The notes below the pieces were generated by a model. The model saw only the letters and a list, made by a program, of their open reading frames with translations, ran no database searches and had not been told where the DNA came from. Made by a program: the position numbers and the translations under genes. This document shows, piece by piece, positions 1 through 8,301 of a stretch of 36,402 nt of DNA (position 1 is its first letter; every line of letters begins with the position of its first letter). The stretch is from positions 1 through 36,402 of the forward strand of contig CAJQGZ010000029.1 of NCBI GenBank assembly GCA_905478065.1, given 5' to 3'. This DNA comes from an uncultured bacterium. GTDB lineage: Bacteria > Fidelibacterota > Marinisomatia > Marinisomatales > UBA1611.

Positions 1-112
<112 letters not shown>

Positions 113-147
113 TTAAAAAAATCAAACACTAAACCAAAGAATCATAG

Positions 148-219
<72 letters not shown>

Positions 220-225
220 GGAAAG

Positions 226-296
226 AGCGAGTGATGGGGATCGAACCCACATCACCAGCTTGGAAGGCTGGGGTTCTACCATTGAACTACACTCGC
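226..296 (-). tRNA. glyT: tRNA-Gly (anticodon UCC)
   Basis: The minus strand gives a 71-nt cloverleaf with acceptor stem GCGAGTG/CACTCGC, anticodon stem CCAGC/GCTGG with loop CTTCCAA (anticodon TCC), and T-arm GGGTTCGATCCC. The CCA end is not encoded. It lies 6 nt upstream of the tRNA-Thr(GGU) gene on the same strand. Confidence 0.96.
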
Positions 297-300
297 AAAG

Positions 301-383
301 TGGGGACAGAAGGATTCGAACCTCCGAAGGCATACGCCGGCAGATTTACAGTCTGCTCCCTTTGGCCGCTCGGGCATATCCCC
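301..383 (-). tRNA. tyrU: tRNA-Tyr (anticodon GUA)
   Basis: An 83-nt class II tRNA with a long variable arm, as expected for bacterial tRNA-Tyr. The acceptor stem is GGGGATA/TGTCCCC with one T-G wobble and discriminator A. The anticodon stem GCAGA/TCTGC carries loop CTGTAAA (anticodon GTA). The D-arm contains GCCCGAGCGGCC and the T-arm AGGTTCGAATCCT. No CCA is encoded. Confidence 0.96.
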
Positions 384-434
384 GACAAACTTAACTCATG
401 CATTATTCAAACCGTAAAAAAACGCAAACTTACG

Positions 435-507
435 AGCCACCGAGAGGACTCGAACCTCCGACCGACTGATTACAAATCAGTTGCTCTACCAGCTGAGCTA
501 CGGTGGC
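435..507 (-). tRNA. thrU: tRNA-Thr (anticodon UGU)
   Basis: The minus strand folds with acceptor stem GCCACCG/CGGTGGC, D-arm TAGCTCAGCTGGTAGAGCA, anticodon stem ACTGA/TCAGT with loop TTTGTAA (anticodon TGT) and T-arm GGAGGTTCGAGTCC. The discriminator is T and there is no encoded CCA. It is the first tRNA of the four-gene cluster, corresponding to thrU in E. coli. Confidence 0.95.
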
Positions 508-518
508 AATTCAATTCT

Positions 519-532
519 TTGATAATTATCAA
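519..532. repeat. 14-bp perfect palindrome in tRNA operon leader
   Basis: The sequence TTGATAATTATCAA is its own reverse complement. It sits 12 bp upstream of the first tRNA in the transcribed leader. It could be a protein-binding site, part of a processing stem, or a -10-like GATAAT element. Short AT-rich palindromes also arise by chance, so its function is open. Confidence 0.35.
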
Positions 533-620
533 TTAGCTACACTGATTCTTATGTTTAAAGACATAAACGGTACAATTTTATTATTAAAATAGACCTACAG
601 CCTCATAACTTACAGATAAG

Positions 621-649
621 TATTTACTATTTACAATTATTTTTGTCAA
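621..649 (-). promoter_or_regulatory. Candidate sigma70-type promoter for the tRNA-tuf operon
   Basis: On the minus strand a perfect -35 hexamer TTGACA (positions 649-644) is followed after 17 bp by TAAATA (626-621), a weak -10. It lies in the 165-bp gap (508-672) between the ddl stop and the first tRNA, the only sizeable non-coding gap before the tRNA cluster, and would give a leader of roughly 105 nt. The -35 and spacing are good and the -10 is poor. Apart from this and the palindrome at 519-532 I see nothing else in the gap. Confidence 0.45.
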
Positions 650-672
650 AAATTTTCAACCTCATATTATCA

Positions 673-1560
673 CTACTTTAGACCTAAGTATATAATCTTT
701 TTTATTAAATCGTCAAATGATATGCCTGAGCTTTCTGCAGCTATCGGAAGCAAGCTAGTAGATGTCATTCCAGGGAGAGTATTTATCTCTAAAAAATAAT
801 GATTATTATTATTGTCGATTATATAATCGACTCTTCCATAACCTCGACAACCAAGCAATTCAAATATTTTGATTGTATCAATATTAATTTTTTCTTTTAA
901 ACTATTATCAAGCTCTATGGGGCATTTATAATTAGTCATTCCAGGCGTGTATTTGCACTCATAATCATAGAGCTTATGCTTTGGGAGAATTTCTACAATT
1001 GGCAATACTTCATTGTCTAAAACTCCAACCGTAATCTCCCGACCCCCAATATATTCCTCAATCAATACATTTGAATCAAATGCAAGACTATGATTTATTG
1101 CGTTCTCCAACAAACCCGGTTCTTTAACAAATGAAAGACCAAAAGTACTTCCTTGCGCATTTGGCTTGACTATGCAAGGGTAAAAAGCTGGATTGACGAC
1201 CATATCTTTTTTGGTTTCAATCCAGTCAGGAGTGCGAATATTATTTTCTCCAACTATTTTTTTACTTTTTATTTTATCCATGCAAATTTGTGAAGAAAAT
1301 GAATCCGACCCTGTAAATAAAATATTATTTTGCTCAAACCATTTTTGGATTGCTCCATCCTCACCAAAAGTCCCATGCAACCCATTAAACACTATGTCAA
1401 CGCCTTTTAACAACTGGAAGGAATCCTTGTAATTATCATCAAAAACTATAGGATAGACCTCAAAACCATTTGCTAAACATGCTTTGACAACGGCTTCACC
1501 TGTTTTTATTGAGACATCTTTTTCAGCACTAGAGCCGCCCATTATAACTGCAACTTTCAT
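673..1560 (-). CDS. ddl: D-alanine--D-alanine ligase
   Basis: A cytoplasmic ATP-grasp enzyme that joins two D-alanines for the peptidoglycan stem peptide. The 295 aa are close to the usual 300-310. Visible signatures are MGGSSAEKDVS near the N-terminus, GLHGTFGEDG (about 60-69), the ATP-grasp strand PCIVKPNAQGST, the EEYIGGREITVGV block, and the C-terminal EINTLPGMTSTSL loop that binds metal and the second D-Ala. The ATG overlaps the stop of the upstream gmhB-like gene in an ATGA junction (1557-1560), which suggests translational coupling. It is the last protein gene before the tRNA cluster. The motif set makes the family assignment firm; a D-Ala-D-Lac variant cannot be excluded by eye. Confidence 0.93.
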   Translation of the reverse strand: MKVAVIMGGSSAEKDVSIKTGEAVVKACLANGFEVYPIVFDDNYKDSFQLLKGVDIVFNGLHGTFGEDGAIQKWFEQNNILFTGSDSFSSQICMDKIKSKKIVGENNIRTPDWIETKKDMVVNPAFYPCIVKPNAQGSTFGLSFVKEPGLLENAINHSLAFDSNVLIEEYIGGREITVGVLDNEVLPIVEILPKHKLYDYECKYTPGMTNYKCPIELDNSLKEKINIDTIKIFELLGCRGYGRVDYIIDNNNNHYFLEINTLPGMTSTSLLPIAAESSGISFDDLIKKIIYLGLK

Positions 1561-2102
1561 TTTATCAATTCAATCGCCCCAAACATTAAATTTTTAAAAA
1601 TGTAATCAGGCTTTTCTTCTTCGTGAAAACTGTTTTTATATTTTTCGCCCTTCCCTGACAAAACCAACATTGATTCCATACCCAAAATCTTTGCGGGCAA
1701 TATATCCGTTTTCGAGTCACCAATCATTAAACACCTGGAAAGGTCAAGGCAATATTTATCTGAAGCTTCAACAAACATTTCGACACCTGGCTTTCTCCTT
1801 CCTGATGAGTTATCTGGGTGGTCTATACAATAATAAATATCTAATAATCCAAGGTTATTTTTTGAAAATTCTTCAAAAATATACTCATTTATTTTTATTA
1901 AATCTGCTTCAAGAATCAACCCCCTAGAAACCCCTGACTGATTTGTAATAATGATAAAATTATTAGTTAATGTTTTTAACATATCTAAAGCCGTAACAGC
2001 AAAGTCAAAAAATTTAAAATCTTGTAATTTAGAAATATATCCAGGGTCTATGTTTATAGTGCCATCTCTATCAAGAAAAATACAATCATATTTTTTACTC
2101 AC
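1557..2102 (-). CDS. gmhB: HAD-family heptose-bisphosphate phosphatase (GmhB-like)
   Basis: A 181-aa HAD phosphatase of the GmhB/HisB-N type. GmhB removes the 7-phosphate of D-glycero-manno-heptose 1,7-bisphosphate on the way to the ADP-heptose of the LPS core. HAD motif I is FLDRDGTIN (D11, D13), motif II is ITNQSG, the Lys region is RRKPG and motif IV is MIGDSKTD. The zinc-binding loop normal for this family (CPHHP...CxCRKP) is reduced to CIDHP...GRRKP: of the four usual ligands only C92 aligns, so the zinc site looks lost. The start is ATG, and 2 bp separate it from the UPF0104 gene upstream. Other HAD sugar or histidinol phosphatases are possible, but there is no histidine pathway nearby while envelope genes are. 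Confidence 0.8.
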   Translation of the reverse strand: MSKKYDCIFLDRDGTINIDPGYISKLQDFKFFDFAVTALDMLKTLTNNFIIITNQSGVSRGLILEADLIKINEYIFEEFSKNNLGLLDIYYCIDHPDNSSGRRKPGVEMFVEASDKYCLDLSRCLMIGDSKTDILPAKILGMESMLVLSGKGEKYKNSFHEEEKPDYIFKNLMFGAIELIK

Positions 2103-2104
2103 TC

Positions 2105-3091
2105 CTAAAAATTAGCCTTATTAATTGATCCAAATTTTAGACCACTCTTGAAAAAATAGAATGACCCTACCAACATGTAAGGTATGTAATTAGATGCATG
2201 AGAAACAATCGCATAAGTCAAAGATAAATCTTTAGAAACAAAAAACAACAATGTCATTGTATATGTTATTCCAGCCTCATAAGTGCCCAACCCCCCAGGC
2301 AAAGCCGGAACAGCTACTATAATCGCACCTATCAAAAGCATAATGAAAACTTTATCTAAACTTAACTCAATATGGCACGACTCCATTAGCAACATTGTCA
2401 TTATGAAATAGCATATCCAAATTAATACAGTACAAAGCATGATTTTAAGATTATGTTTGGTCTTAAAAATTAATTCGAGTCCTTTAAAAATTTTTTCTGT
2501 GACAGTTATAAGTTTATTTTTGAATGATTCATTCAGAATACTAAATGATAAAATCATATGCTTCCAGTTTATAAACTTTATTAGAAACAAAGAGCCTACA
2601 AAAATAATAGTAACTACTACAAAAGCAATAACCCAGTATCGGATAGTTTGATTTTCAAGAGGAATAAATGGCAGAAAAAAGACTATTAAAATAAAAACCG
2701 TAAGCGCATCCATTACCCTCTCTAACATAACAACCCCAAAAGATTCTGCAGTTTTAATATTATTGCCTTGAGAAATTGAAAAAGCTTTTAACAATTCACC
2801 TAATCGAAAAAAAAGTATACCATTACCAAAATAACCTATCATTGTTGCTCCAAATAAATGATGCGTAGATATATCAGTATCTAATGGCAATATAATATAC
2901 TTTAATCTTTTCGCTCTAATAATGGCCGATAACATAAGAATCGATATTGCTAATATTAATTTTAAAAGGTCAACAGAAATTATGCGGTGATACAGCTCAG
3001 AAAACTCAATGCTCTCAAAAGCATAATACAAACCGAAAAAGCTTAAAAAAACTAAAATTAATATTTTATAATACTTAGCCACGTAAATCAA
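2105..3091 (-). CDS. UPF0104 / lysylphosphatidylglycerol synthase TM-region family membrane protein
   Basis: A 328-aa integral membrane protein with about eight hydrophobic segments. The pattern resembles the flippase-like LPG_synthase_TM/UPF0104 family: a pair of N-terminal helices, ISILMLSAIIRAKRLKYIIL, a central FRLGELLKAFSIS motif, and a C-terminal VPALPGGLGTYEAG loop that is highly typical. Members without a catalytic domain are thought to move lipids or lipid-linked molecules; the substrate here is unknown. The given start is TTG (3091), overlapping lolA by 17 bp. A GTG at 3082 would shorten the overlap to 8 bp, and neither has a clear ribosome-binding site. It is followed at 2-bp spacing by the gmhB-like gene, which suggests a role in envelope lipid or glycan metabolism. 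Confidence 0.8.
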   Translation of the reverse strand: MIYVAKYYKILILVFLSFFGLYYAFESIEFSELYHRIISVDLLKLILAISILMLSAIIRAKRLKYIILPLDTDISTHHLFGATMIGYFGNGILFFRLGELLKAFSISQGNNIKTAESFGVVMLERVMDALTVFILIVFFLPFIPLENQTIRYWVIAFVVVTIIFVGSLFLIKFINWKHMILSFSILNESFKNKLITVTEKIFKGLELIFKTKHNLKIMLCTVLIWICYFIMTMLLMESCHIELSLDKVFIMLLIGAIIVAVPALPGGLGTYEAGITYTMTLLFFVSKDLSLTYAIVSHASNYIPYMLVGSFYFFKSGLKFGSINKANF

Positions 3092-3647
3092 TTAAATCAA
3101 AATTTTCAACATTTATTTTTGGCATAGAAAAATTATCAATCAACTCAATCGAAATAACTTCAATGTACATTGATTGATTTTGACCAATCTCTAAATTTAA
3201 ACCTTGTATAAGGCCAGTTTTGTTATTGAAGGAAAAAAAGCCATCAAATCCTAATTGAGGGACAGTAAAATGATAATTAAAATCTCGGTCATATTTATCA
3301 AAAAATTTAATTTTGTTTTTTTTACCTGACAATAAAGTCATTAAACTAAAATGGTCTTTATTTACTGAGTTATAAAGTACTTGTTTTGTCTTAAAGTTTT
3401 TGGTGACAATCTGATCAGCTTGAGCATATATTTCTATATCTTCGGATTGATAAAAATACTCACCTGGACCAATAAAATAACAAGTACCAACAGATTCAAA
3501 AACACTATCAAATTGGTTCTGAGAATACTTTATTTTAAATGCAGCTACGCCAGAATTTACTAACATCTTGTAAAAATCATCTACGTGATTTGCCATTGCA
3601 ATATGAAATAAATTAAAAATTACTAAAAAACGGACAGCTACTTTCAA
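3075..3647 (-). CDS. lolA: LolA-like outer-membrane lipoprotein carrier protein
   Basis: A 190-aa exported protein. The N-terminus MKVAVRFLVIFNLFHIAMA is a signal peptide with likely cleavage before NHVDDF. The rest looks like the LolA beta-fold: an amphipathic middle with GTCYFIGPGEYFYQSEDIEIYA and ADQIVTKNFKTKQVLYNSV, where LolA has its conserved 'display and no-cargo' strands. Periplasmic LolA carries lipoproteins from LolCDE to the outer membrane. It starts 5 bp after the ftsK stop, and ftsK-lolA adjacency is common in Gram-negative genomes, which supports the call. Sequence similarity is moderate by eye, so a LolA-related carrier rather than LolA proper is possible. Confidence 0.75.
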   Translation of the reverse strand: MKVAVRFLVIFNLFHIAMANHVDDFYKMLVNSGVAAFKIKYSQNQFDSVFESVGTCYFIGPGEYFYQSEDIEIYAQADQIVTKNFKTKQVLYNSVNKDHFSLMTLLSGKKNKIKFFDKYDRDFNYHFTVPQLGFDGFFSFNNKTGLIQGLNLEIGQNQSMYIEVISIELIDNFSMPKINVENFDLIDLRG

Positions 3648-3652
3648 GAAAA

Positions 3653-6040
3653 TCAGTCTTTTATTATTTCTAAATAGGACTCATCAACAAGGACTTCTCT
3701 CGCTTTACTTCCAGTAAAAGGCCCAACAATACCCGACTGTTCCATTTCATCAATTAATCGTGCTGCTCTTGAATAACCTACTTTTAACCGTCGCTGTAAA
3801 AGGGATATTGAACCTTGTTGGTGCGTTACAACAAGAGCTATGGCATCATTAAATAATTCATCATTAGAACCTTCATCGCTACCTCCATATTCATTGTGGA
3901 GAGATTCGCGAACAGATGGCAGAATATTACTTTCAGATTTAGGCTGTTCAATAACATGCCCCATAATTGCTTCTATCTCTTCTAAGGTTAAAAATGCATT
4001 ATGCATTCTAAAAACATCAGAACTACCAGTTCCAAGGTGCAACATATCACCCCTGCCAATTAATTTATCTGCTCCAGGTTGGTCAATAATAGTTCTTGAA
4101 TCAATTTTACTAGCAACTTGGAATGCGATTCTTGAAGGAAAATTTGCTTTAATAACACCAGTAATGACATCGACTGAAGGTCTCTGCGTCGCAATAACTA
4201 AATGAATACCTACGGCCCTAGCTAACTGAGCAAGCCTTGCTATAGGAGCCTCAACATCTTTTGCAGATAACATCATTAAATCAGCTAACTCATCTATAAC
4301 GAGAACGATATAAGGCATAATTAACTGATCGGCTTTTTTCATCTTATTATTATATTCAGAAATATTTCTTACAACAGCCTCAGCAAGAACGTTATAACGT
4401 CTATCCATTTCCTTTTCAAGTGCCCTTAACGAAAGGATAGCATTGTCTACTGAGGTTACAATTGGCTCGTCAATATCCGCCATTTTTAATAAATGATAGC
4501 CTTCTAACTTTTTATATAAAGTCATTTCAACTTTTTTAGGGTCAATCATTACAAATTTTACTTCATCTGGGCTCGCATGGTAAAGAATGCTGCATATAAT
4601 AGTATTAATACATACAGATTTACCTGAACCAGTTGTACCAGCAATTAATAAGTGCGGCATTTTCCCTAAATCAAGAGTTGCAATTTCTCCAGATGTTGTT
4701 TTACCAATAGCTAACGTGAGCATTGAATCAGATTCAGCAAATTCAGGACTATTAACAACCGATTTAAAATAAACAGTTGCTGGATTCCGATTAGGTATTT
4801 CAATACCCACAGAAGACCTCCCAGGAATTGGTGCAATAACCCTAACACTACTAGCTTCCATAACTCTTGCTAAATCATCAGATAGCTGGACAAATTTATT
4901 TACTCTTACGCCTTCGGCAGGCTCAACTTCAAATAAGGTAATAACAGGGCCCGGATGGACATTGACAACTTTGCCTTCTACCCCATAAGTAGAAAGAGAC
5001 TGAGTTAAGTAATTTGCTCTTTCGACTAATTCATCTCTACTCAAAGAATCTGATATACTTACCGGGTCTATCAGCAAATCCGATGAAGGTAGTATATATT
5101 TACGTTTTGGTTTTTTTCTATCTTCGATATCATCAATATCAACCTCCGCGTTTTTTGCCATTTCTTCGATATTTAAATCTTCAGCTATTTTTTGAGCAAT
5201 ATCGTCCAACTCAGTTGAATGTTCCTCAGTTGAATGTTCCTCAGTTGAATGTTCCTCAGTTGAATGTTCCTCAGTTGAATGTTCCTCAGTTGAATGTTCC
5301 TCAGTTGAATGTTCCTCAGTTGAATGTTCCTCAGTTGAACTAAGTTCTAAAACATCTATAGATTCTTCAATTATTGATTTATTATTTACATCGTCAACTA
5401 AATTAATTTTAGATTTTAGTTCATTTGTATGATTTCTTTTTTCATTTTCTTTTGCAATTAATTCACGGTTTTCTAAATAATCATTCCACGTTGATAACAT
5501 TTTTTCTTTTAAAATCAATATTGGCTTATATAAATCAAGATCGAAATATGCTCTAACCAACATTACATAACCAGCTATGATGAATATTATACAACCATAA
5601 ACACTAAACATATCCAAAAAAAAATCAGCAAGCATGCCTGAAAAAAATCCAGAATAATAAAATTTAGAAGGCCCTAGACTTAAATATATTGAAGCCACCC
5701 CTACATTAATGGATAGCAGCAGCATAGTAAGCAAACCATAAAAAGAAAGCCTAAGGGGCTGCTTTTTGTCTTTTTTAGAAAAAAAGACCCATCCCCAATA
5801 AATCCCCAAAACAGGCATCGCTAATGCAACATAACCAAAACCAAGTTTGATTAATAAATGTGATACAATAACACCTAAAATACCCATAGGATTATTAATT
5901 TGAGCATCTGGACTTATAACTAATTCTTCGCTTGAATCATGTCCAATAAGGCTAACAACAATAAATGTAGAAACAGCCAAAATTAAAACACCAAGAATTT
6001 CAAGGCGTTTATGATTTTTATTGGAAGTTTTCTTAGGCAT
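3653..6040 (-). CDS. ftsK: DNA translocase FtsK/SpoIIIE
   Basis: A 795-aa septal DNA pump that resolves chromosome dimers and clears DNA from the division site. The N-terminus has four or five membrane helices (about residues 15-165). Next comes a charged linker containing eight STEEH pentapeptides (about 235-274), then the alpha/beta motor with Walker A GTTGSGKS (468-475) and Walker B VLVIDELADLMM. The C-terminal gamma winged helix (GSISLLQRRLKVGYSRAARLID) recognises oriented KOPS-type DNA motifs. Total length is normal for short-linker FtsK/SpoIIIE. It begins 61 bp after gcvT in an AT-rich spacer and is followed 5 bp later by lolA. The odd part is the linker repeat, listed separately. Confidence 0.95.
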   Translation of the reverse strand: MPKKTSNKNHKRLEILGVLILAVSTFIVVSLIGHDSSEELVISPDAQINNPMGILGVIVSHLLIKLGFGYVALAMPVLGIYWGWVFFSKKDKKQPLRLSFYGLLTMLLLSINVGVASIYLSLGPSKFYYSGFFSGMLADFFLDMFSVYGCIIFIIAGYVMLVRAYFDLDLYKPILILKEKMLSTWNDYLENRELIAKENEKRNHTNELKSKINLVDDVNNKSIIEESIDVLELSSTEEHSTEEHSTEEHSTEEHSTEEHSTEEHSTEEHSTEEHSTELDDIAQKIAEDLNIEEMAKNAEVDIDDIEDRKKPKRKYILPSSDLLIDPVSISDSLSRDELVERANYLTQSLSTYGVEGKVVNVHPGPVITLFEVEPAEGVRVNKFVQLSDDLARVMEASSVRVIAPIPGRSSVGIEIPNRNPATVYFKSVVNSPEFAESDSMLTLAIGKTTSGEIATLDLGKMPHLLIAGTTGSGKSVCINTIICSILYHASPDEVKFVMIDPKKVEMTLYKKLEGYHLLKMADIDEPIVTSVDNAILSLRALEKEMDRRYNVLAEAVVRNISEYNNKMKKADQLIMPYIVLVIDELADLMMLSAKDVEAPIARLAQLARAVGIHLVIATQRPSVDVITGVIKANFPSRIAFQVASKIDSRTIIDQPGADKLIGRGDMLHLGTGSSDVFRMHNAFLTLEEIEAIMGHVIEQPKSESNILPSVRESLHNEYGGSDEGSNDELFNDAIALVVTHQQGSISLLQRRLKVGYSRAARLIDEMEQSGIVGPFTGSKAREVLVDESYLEIIKD
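5221..5340 (-). repeat. 15-bp tandem repeat, 8 copies, inside ftsK
   Basis: Eight back-to-back copies of a 15-bp unit (plus strand gttcctcagttgaat). They are identical except for the last base of the final copy and are preceded by a partial copy at 5211-5220. In the ftsK frame each unit encodes STEEH, giving an acidic/His linker between the membrane domain and the motor. The unit is a multiple of three, so copy-number change would alter linker length without a frameshift. The near-perfect identity at synonymous positions implies recent expansion or homogenisation. Confidence 0.97.
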
Positions 6041-6101
6041 ATTGGGCTGATTTAAAAATAAGTATAATAATTTAAATTATATATATAATTATGATCAATA
6101 A

Positions 6102-7205
6102 TTAGCTATTTAAACTACCTCTTTTATAAAAAGGAGCCTTTACCAACTCCCCTTTTTTATTTCGACCTCTAATTCTAATTGAAATCAGTTTATCTTTTCC
6201 TATATAATCTGCTTTTATATAACCAATACCTATACCTCTATTCAAACTAGGACTGATAGTACCACTAGTAACATAACCGACACTCTCATCTTTCATGATT
6301 ATATCACACCCAGATCTTGGAATACCTTTTTCAATCATGACAAAATATATTAATACAGTATCTATGGTTTTTCTATTTAATATTATTTCATCGCGACCAA
6401 TAAAAAAACCTTTATTTAGATTTGTAATCCATCCAAGACCAGCGTTGAAAGGATTAGTTTTAATATTCATATCATTTCCATAAAGAAGATAACCCATTTC
6501 TAGCCTTAAAGTATCTCTTGAGCCTAAGCCCGCAGGCTTCACACCAGTGCTCTTATATTCTTCAAGTATGGAATTCCAAATATAACTAGCTGCTTCATTA
6601 GAACAATAAATTTCAAAACCAAGTTCTCCTGTATAACCAGTCCTCGACAATAAAATGGTAAAACCAAGAAAATCAATACTTTCAATAAAATTATAGAACT
6701 TTAATTTTGAAATATCAACCGATGTATTAGCCTGAATAATTTTACGCGACAAAGGTCCTTGTATTGCAATCATTGAAAGCTCATTACTTCTGTTTTCAAT
6801 TTGGACACTTTTTGTTGAAGCTGATTTGAGCCACTTGTATTTTTTTTCAATGCCTGAAGCATTAACTACTATCATATAATCTGATTTACGTTTATAGACA
6901 ATAACATCATCAATCAACCCGCCTAATTCATTACATATTGCAGAATATTGAGCCTGTCCAAAATTCAGTTTACTGACATCATTTGTTGTGACTGTTTGAA
7001 CAAATTTTTCAGATTCTTTTCCACTTATTATTAATTGACCCATATGACTAACATCAAAAAGGGCTGCTTTTTTTCTTACTGCGCGGTGCTCATCTATTAT
7101 ACCACTGTAGAAAACAGGAAGATAAAATCCGGAAAAATCTACAACATTATTACTGTTTGCAATATGATAGTCATAAAGCGCTGTTTTTTTAGGTTTATTA
7201 GGCAT
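6102..7205 (-). CDS. gcvT: Aminomethyltransferase, glycine cleavage T protein
   Basis: A 367-aa T protein that moves the aminomethyl carbon from lipoyl-H protein to tetrahydrofolate, releasing ammonia and 5,10-methylene-THF. Family signatures are ALFDVSHMGQ (48-57), LGGLIDDVIVYK with the conserved Asp pair at 99-100, RTGYTGELGFEIY, GLGSRDTLRLEMGYLLYG, and GYVTSGTISPSLNRGIG in the C-terminal domain. The length is normal. The ATG overlaps the ruvA stop by 8 bp. No gcvH or gcvP is in the window, so the partners must be elsewhere. No glycine-riboswitch-like sequence is possible upstream because the gene starts inside ruvA. GcvT-like folate proteins such as YgfZ are less likely given the catalytic motifs. 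Confidence 0.93.
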   Translation of the reverse strand: MPNKPKKTALYDYHIANSNNVVDFSGFYLPVFYSGIIDEHRAVRKKAALFDVSHMGQLIISGKESEKFVQTVTTNDVSKLNFGQAQYSAICNELGGLIDDVIVYKRKSDYMIVVNASGIEKKYKWLKSASTKSVQIENRSNELSMIAIQGPLSRKIIQANTSVDISKLKFYNFIESIDFLGFTILLSRTGYTGELGFEIYCSNEAASYIWNSILEEYKSTGVKPAGLGSRDTLRLEMGYLLYGNDMNIKTNPFNAGLGWITNLNKGFFIGRDEIILNRKTIDTVLIYFVMIEKGIPRSGCDIIMKDESVGYVTSGTISPSLNRGIGIGYIKADYIGKDKLISIRIRGRNKKGELVKAPFYKRGSLNS

Positions 7206-7797
7206 TTAGTAGATCTAAGGCTTCTTTAATTAAAGTTTCAATTCTTTTATTATTCTGGTCAGAATTCAATAAACTTAACTTCTCAATTACTTTTTTTGAC
7301 TCGATTTCGCTATAACCAAGACTAATCAATGCATTCAAAATATTATTAATAATTTCAGAATTTTTATCATCATTGAAACCTAAATTTTCATCATCAACTT
7401 TAGAAAATTTATCCTTCAACTCAATAATAATCCGTTTAGCAGTCTTAGCACCAACTCCAGAAATAGAAGTCAATGTTTTTACATCACCTGCAATTATACA
7501 GTTTTTTAATTTTTCAGGCTCGATTCCACTTAATATTGTCATCCCAAGCTTCGGGCCAATTCCACTAATGGAAATTAACATTAAAAAGAGTTTTTTCCCT
7601 GATTCATTAATAAAACCAAATAAATCTAAGGCATCCTCTCTTACATGCATGTGCGTAACAAGAGATATAATTTCATTTAATTTAAAATTTCTAATGGCAG
7701 ATGTCGACATATTGACTTTTAATCCTAAACCGCTCAATTCTATAATTACAAACCCCTCATTTAAAGAAATTAGTTTTCCGGTAATTTGTGATATCAT
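7198..7797 (-). CDS. ruvA: Holliday junction branch-migration subunit RuvA
   Basis: The 199-aa tetrameric junction-binding protein of the RuvABC resolvasome. The N-terminal OB-fold opens MISQITGKLISLNEGFVIIE with the HMHVREDALDLFGF segment. Two helix-hairpin-helix motifs follow (LMLISISGIGPKLGMTIL and LTSISGVGAKTAKRIIIELK), and the C-terminal RuvB-binding helix bundle contains ALISLGYSEIESKKVIEKL. The length is typical. It starts 17 bp after ruvC, and yebC-ruvC-ruvA is a classic order. ruvB does not follow here; gcvT does. Confidence 0.95.
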   Translation of the reverse strand: MISQITGKLISLNEGFVIIELSGLGLKVNMSTSAIRNFKLNEIISLVTHMHVREDALDLFGFINESGKKLFLMLISISGIGPKLGMTILSGIEPEKLKNCIIAGDVKTLTSISGVGAKTAKRIIIELKDKFSKVDDENLGFNDDKNSEIINNILNALISLGYSEIESKKVIEKLSLLNSDQNNKRIETLIKEALDLLNA

Positions 7798-7814
7798 TCT
7801 TGTGCTCTTTTATT

Positions 7815-8300
7815 CTATATAGTGTTATAATTATTTACAAAACAAATCCCAACTGCCATAGCATCTGTTATATCTATTGGATGGGGAAGCGCATCTAACT
7901 TTAAAATACTTGCTACCATAAACTGCACTTGCTCTTTTGTTGCTGATCCATTACCACATAAGGACTGTTTTACTTTCCTAGGTGCAAATTGAAAAATATC
8001 AAGATCTAGTTTAGCTCCAGCTAACATCATTGAAGCACGCGACTGGCCTAAAACTACAGCAGATTTTACATTTTTGCTGTAGAAGCTATCTTCAATGGCC
8101 ATAATACTTGGATTGAATTTATTTATTATAGAATGAGTTTCATCATGTAAATGCAACAATCGTTTTTCAAGACGCTCTTTTTTATTTGGCTTTATTACAC
8201 CATAAGCAGCAAGCTTAATATGCGATTTTTGAAAGTCGATTATGCTAAAGCCCGTAATATTAATTCCTGGGTCAATGGATATAATTCTAGTTATACTCAA
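7815..8300 (-). CDS. ruvC: Crossover junction endodeoxyribonuclease RuvC
   Basis: A 161-aa Holliday-junction resolvase with an RNase H-like fold. Acidic catalytic residues are visible in ISIDPGINITGFSI (first Asp), MAIEDSFYSKN (Glu) and PHPIDITDAMAVGIC (C-terminal Asp pair). Conserved LGQSRASMMLAGA and APRKVKQSLCGNG blocks are also present. The start is TTG at 8300, one base after the yebC stop; no ATG or GTG lies between it and the first catalytic Asp, which makes the TTG start convincing. It acts with RuvA, encoded immediately downstream, and RuvB encoded elsewhere. Confidence 0.94.
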   Translation of the reverse strand: MSITRIISIDPGINITGFSIIDFQKSHIKLAAYGVIKPNKKERLEKRLLHLHDETHSIINKFNPSIMAIEDSFYSKNVKSAVVLGQSRASMMLAGAKLDLDIFQFAPRKVKQSLCGNGSATKEQVQFMVASILKLDALPHPIDITDAMAVGICFVNNYNTI

Positions 8301-8301
8301 C

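Noticed and set aside
5221-5340. Interpretation of the direct repeats as a CRISPR array
   Set aside because: The units are contiguous with no spacers and are in frame inside a coding gene; the same holds for 12065-12316 and 36146-36402.
5014-5343. Plus-strand open frame with repeated PQLNV
   Set aside because: It exists only because the 15-bp ftsK repeat keeps other frames free of stops; ftsK on the minus strand explains the region.
6041-6101. Promoter or riboswitch between gcvT and ftsK
   Set aside because: The 61-bp gap is simply AT-rich with many TATA-like words; no -35/-10 pair with proper spacing and no structured element was convincing.
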